This document shows positions 63,773-64,000 of a stretch of 64,000 nucleotides of DNA, in pieces. The DNA lies in NCBI RefSeq assembly GCF_000445995.2, contig NC_022080.4, positions 1,178,001 through 1,242,000 of the forward strand, in the 5' to 3' direction. Both the position numbers and the translations under genes were made by a program. The stretch comes from Geobacillus genomosp. 3. Lineage in GTDB: Bacteria > Bacillota > Bacilli > Bacillales > Anoxybacillaceae. How positions within the stretch are numbered: the first letter of the stretch is position 1; each line of letters starts with the position of its first letter. The notes beneath the pieces are model-generated. The model saw nothing but the letters and a program-made list of their open reading frames with translations, had not been told where the DNA came from and searched no databases.

Positions 63773-64000
63773 ATGGTTTATCATAAAACGAAGCAAGACG
63801 CGTTTCAGGCAGCGCAAAAGGCGACGATGGAGGCAAAAGAGTGGCATGACCATCTCGTCCGCGATCAAGCCGATTACGGCTATCAGTTAGCCCATTTGCG
63901 GCAGGAAGTGAACGAAGCGTTTGCGCAAATTGAAAACGCGCTTGAAGTCGCCTCGGAAACACAGCGCGTGCAGCTCGAGAAATTCCGCAGCGACTTGCAG
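63773..64000 (+). CDS. Small helical protein of unknown function, partial at the window end
   Basis: ATG at 63773 follows AAAGGAGGAACGAGCC, a very strong ribosome site, and the frame is open for 76 codons to the last base. The product starts MVYHKTKQDAFQAAQKATME and continues as a Gln/Glu/Ala-rich amphipathic helix, with YGYQLAHLRQEVNEAFAQIE and ASETQRVQLEKFRSDLQ. No membrane helix or signal peptide is present. The pattern is reminiscent of the DUF2524/YtzC group of small Bacillus proteins, but I am not sure. It is divergent from sspP. Confidence 0.75.
   Translation, partial: MVYHKTKQDAFQAAQKATMEAKEWHDHLVRDQADYGYQLAHLRQEVNEAFAQIENALEVASETQRVQLEKFRSDLQ

Overview
The window is a piece of a Geobacillus-type chromosome, most like the G. 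kaustophilus / G. stearothermophilus group. Evidence is the moderately GC-rich, strongly Bacillus-like proteins, strong AGGAGG-type ribosome sites, spore genes (spoVS, cotE, spoVK, sspP, sirA, a Spo0E-like phosphatase) with matching sporulation promoters, and gene order that follows Bacillus subtilis blocks (ymfFHIJKM-pgsA-cinA-recA-rny-ymdB-spoVS; miaB-ymcA-cotE-mutS-mutL; miaA-hfq; hflX-ynbB-glnR-glnA; lexA-yneA-yneB-ynzC-tkt-sirA-yneF; ynzD-ccdA-yneI-ccdC-yneK-sspP). No tRNA, rRNA, CRISPR array, prophage or DNA insertion sequence was seen. Species assignment is from memory of these traits, not from a database search.

Layout. 1-1.6 kb: end of a nucleoside ABC importer. 1.7-7.9 kb: the M16 peptidase pair YmfF/YmfH, the reductase YmfI, YmfJ, YmfK, RodZ and PgsA. 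7.9-11.4 kb: cinA and recA. The striking feature is that recA is split by a 996-nt group II intron (9600-10595). It has no maturase gene, but a clear domain V, a small domain IV and an exact EBS1-IBS1 match. Removing it restores a normal 347-residue RecA. 11.8-18.4 kb: RNase Y, YmdB, SpoVS, an M19 dipeptidase and a 2-oxoacid:ferredoxin oxidoreductase pair. 18.7-26.4 kb: miaB, ricA (ymcA), cotE, mutS, mutL. 26.6-32.7 kb: an accessory block with a LysM-NlpC/P60 wall hydrolase, a BCCT osmolyte carrier, an MFS exporter and a chemoreceptor. 33.1-35.6 kb: miaA, hfq, spoVK. 35.7-43.3 kb: a six-gene fatty acid / acyl-CoA catabolic run without an enoyl-CoA hydratase. 43.5-45.7 kb: a Uma2 nuclease-fold protein, an EamA carrier and a UPF0126 membrane protein. 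45.9-50.3 kb: hflX, ynbB, glnR, glnA. 50.4-55.5 kb: the divergent SOS pair lexA / yneA-yneB-ynzC, then tkt, sirA, yneF. 55.6-59.2 kb: a heterodimeric multidrug-type ABC exporter. 59.2-64 kb: ynzD (minus), ccdA, yneI, ccdC, yneK (minus), a LysM / SleB-type wall hydrolase, a truncated PTS IIA gene, sspP (minus), and a final open gene.

How they work together. Three DNA-damage systems sit here: RecA with LexA and YneA for SOS, MutS-MutL for mismatch repair, and CinA. LexA-type boxes are found before recA, after recA (with no obvious gene), and three times between lexA and yneA. RNase Y and RicA both belong to mRNA processing; MiaA and MiaB act in sequence on tRNA A37; GlnR represses glnA. Sporulation control is represented by SirA, YnzD (Spo0A phosphate removal) and RicA. 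Two real genes too short for a usual ORF list, ynzD (59 codons) and sspP (48 codons), were found by reading the minus strand.
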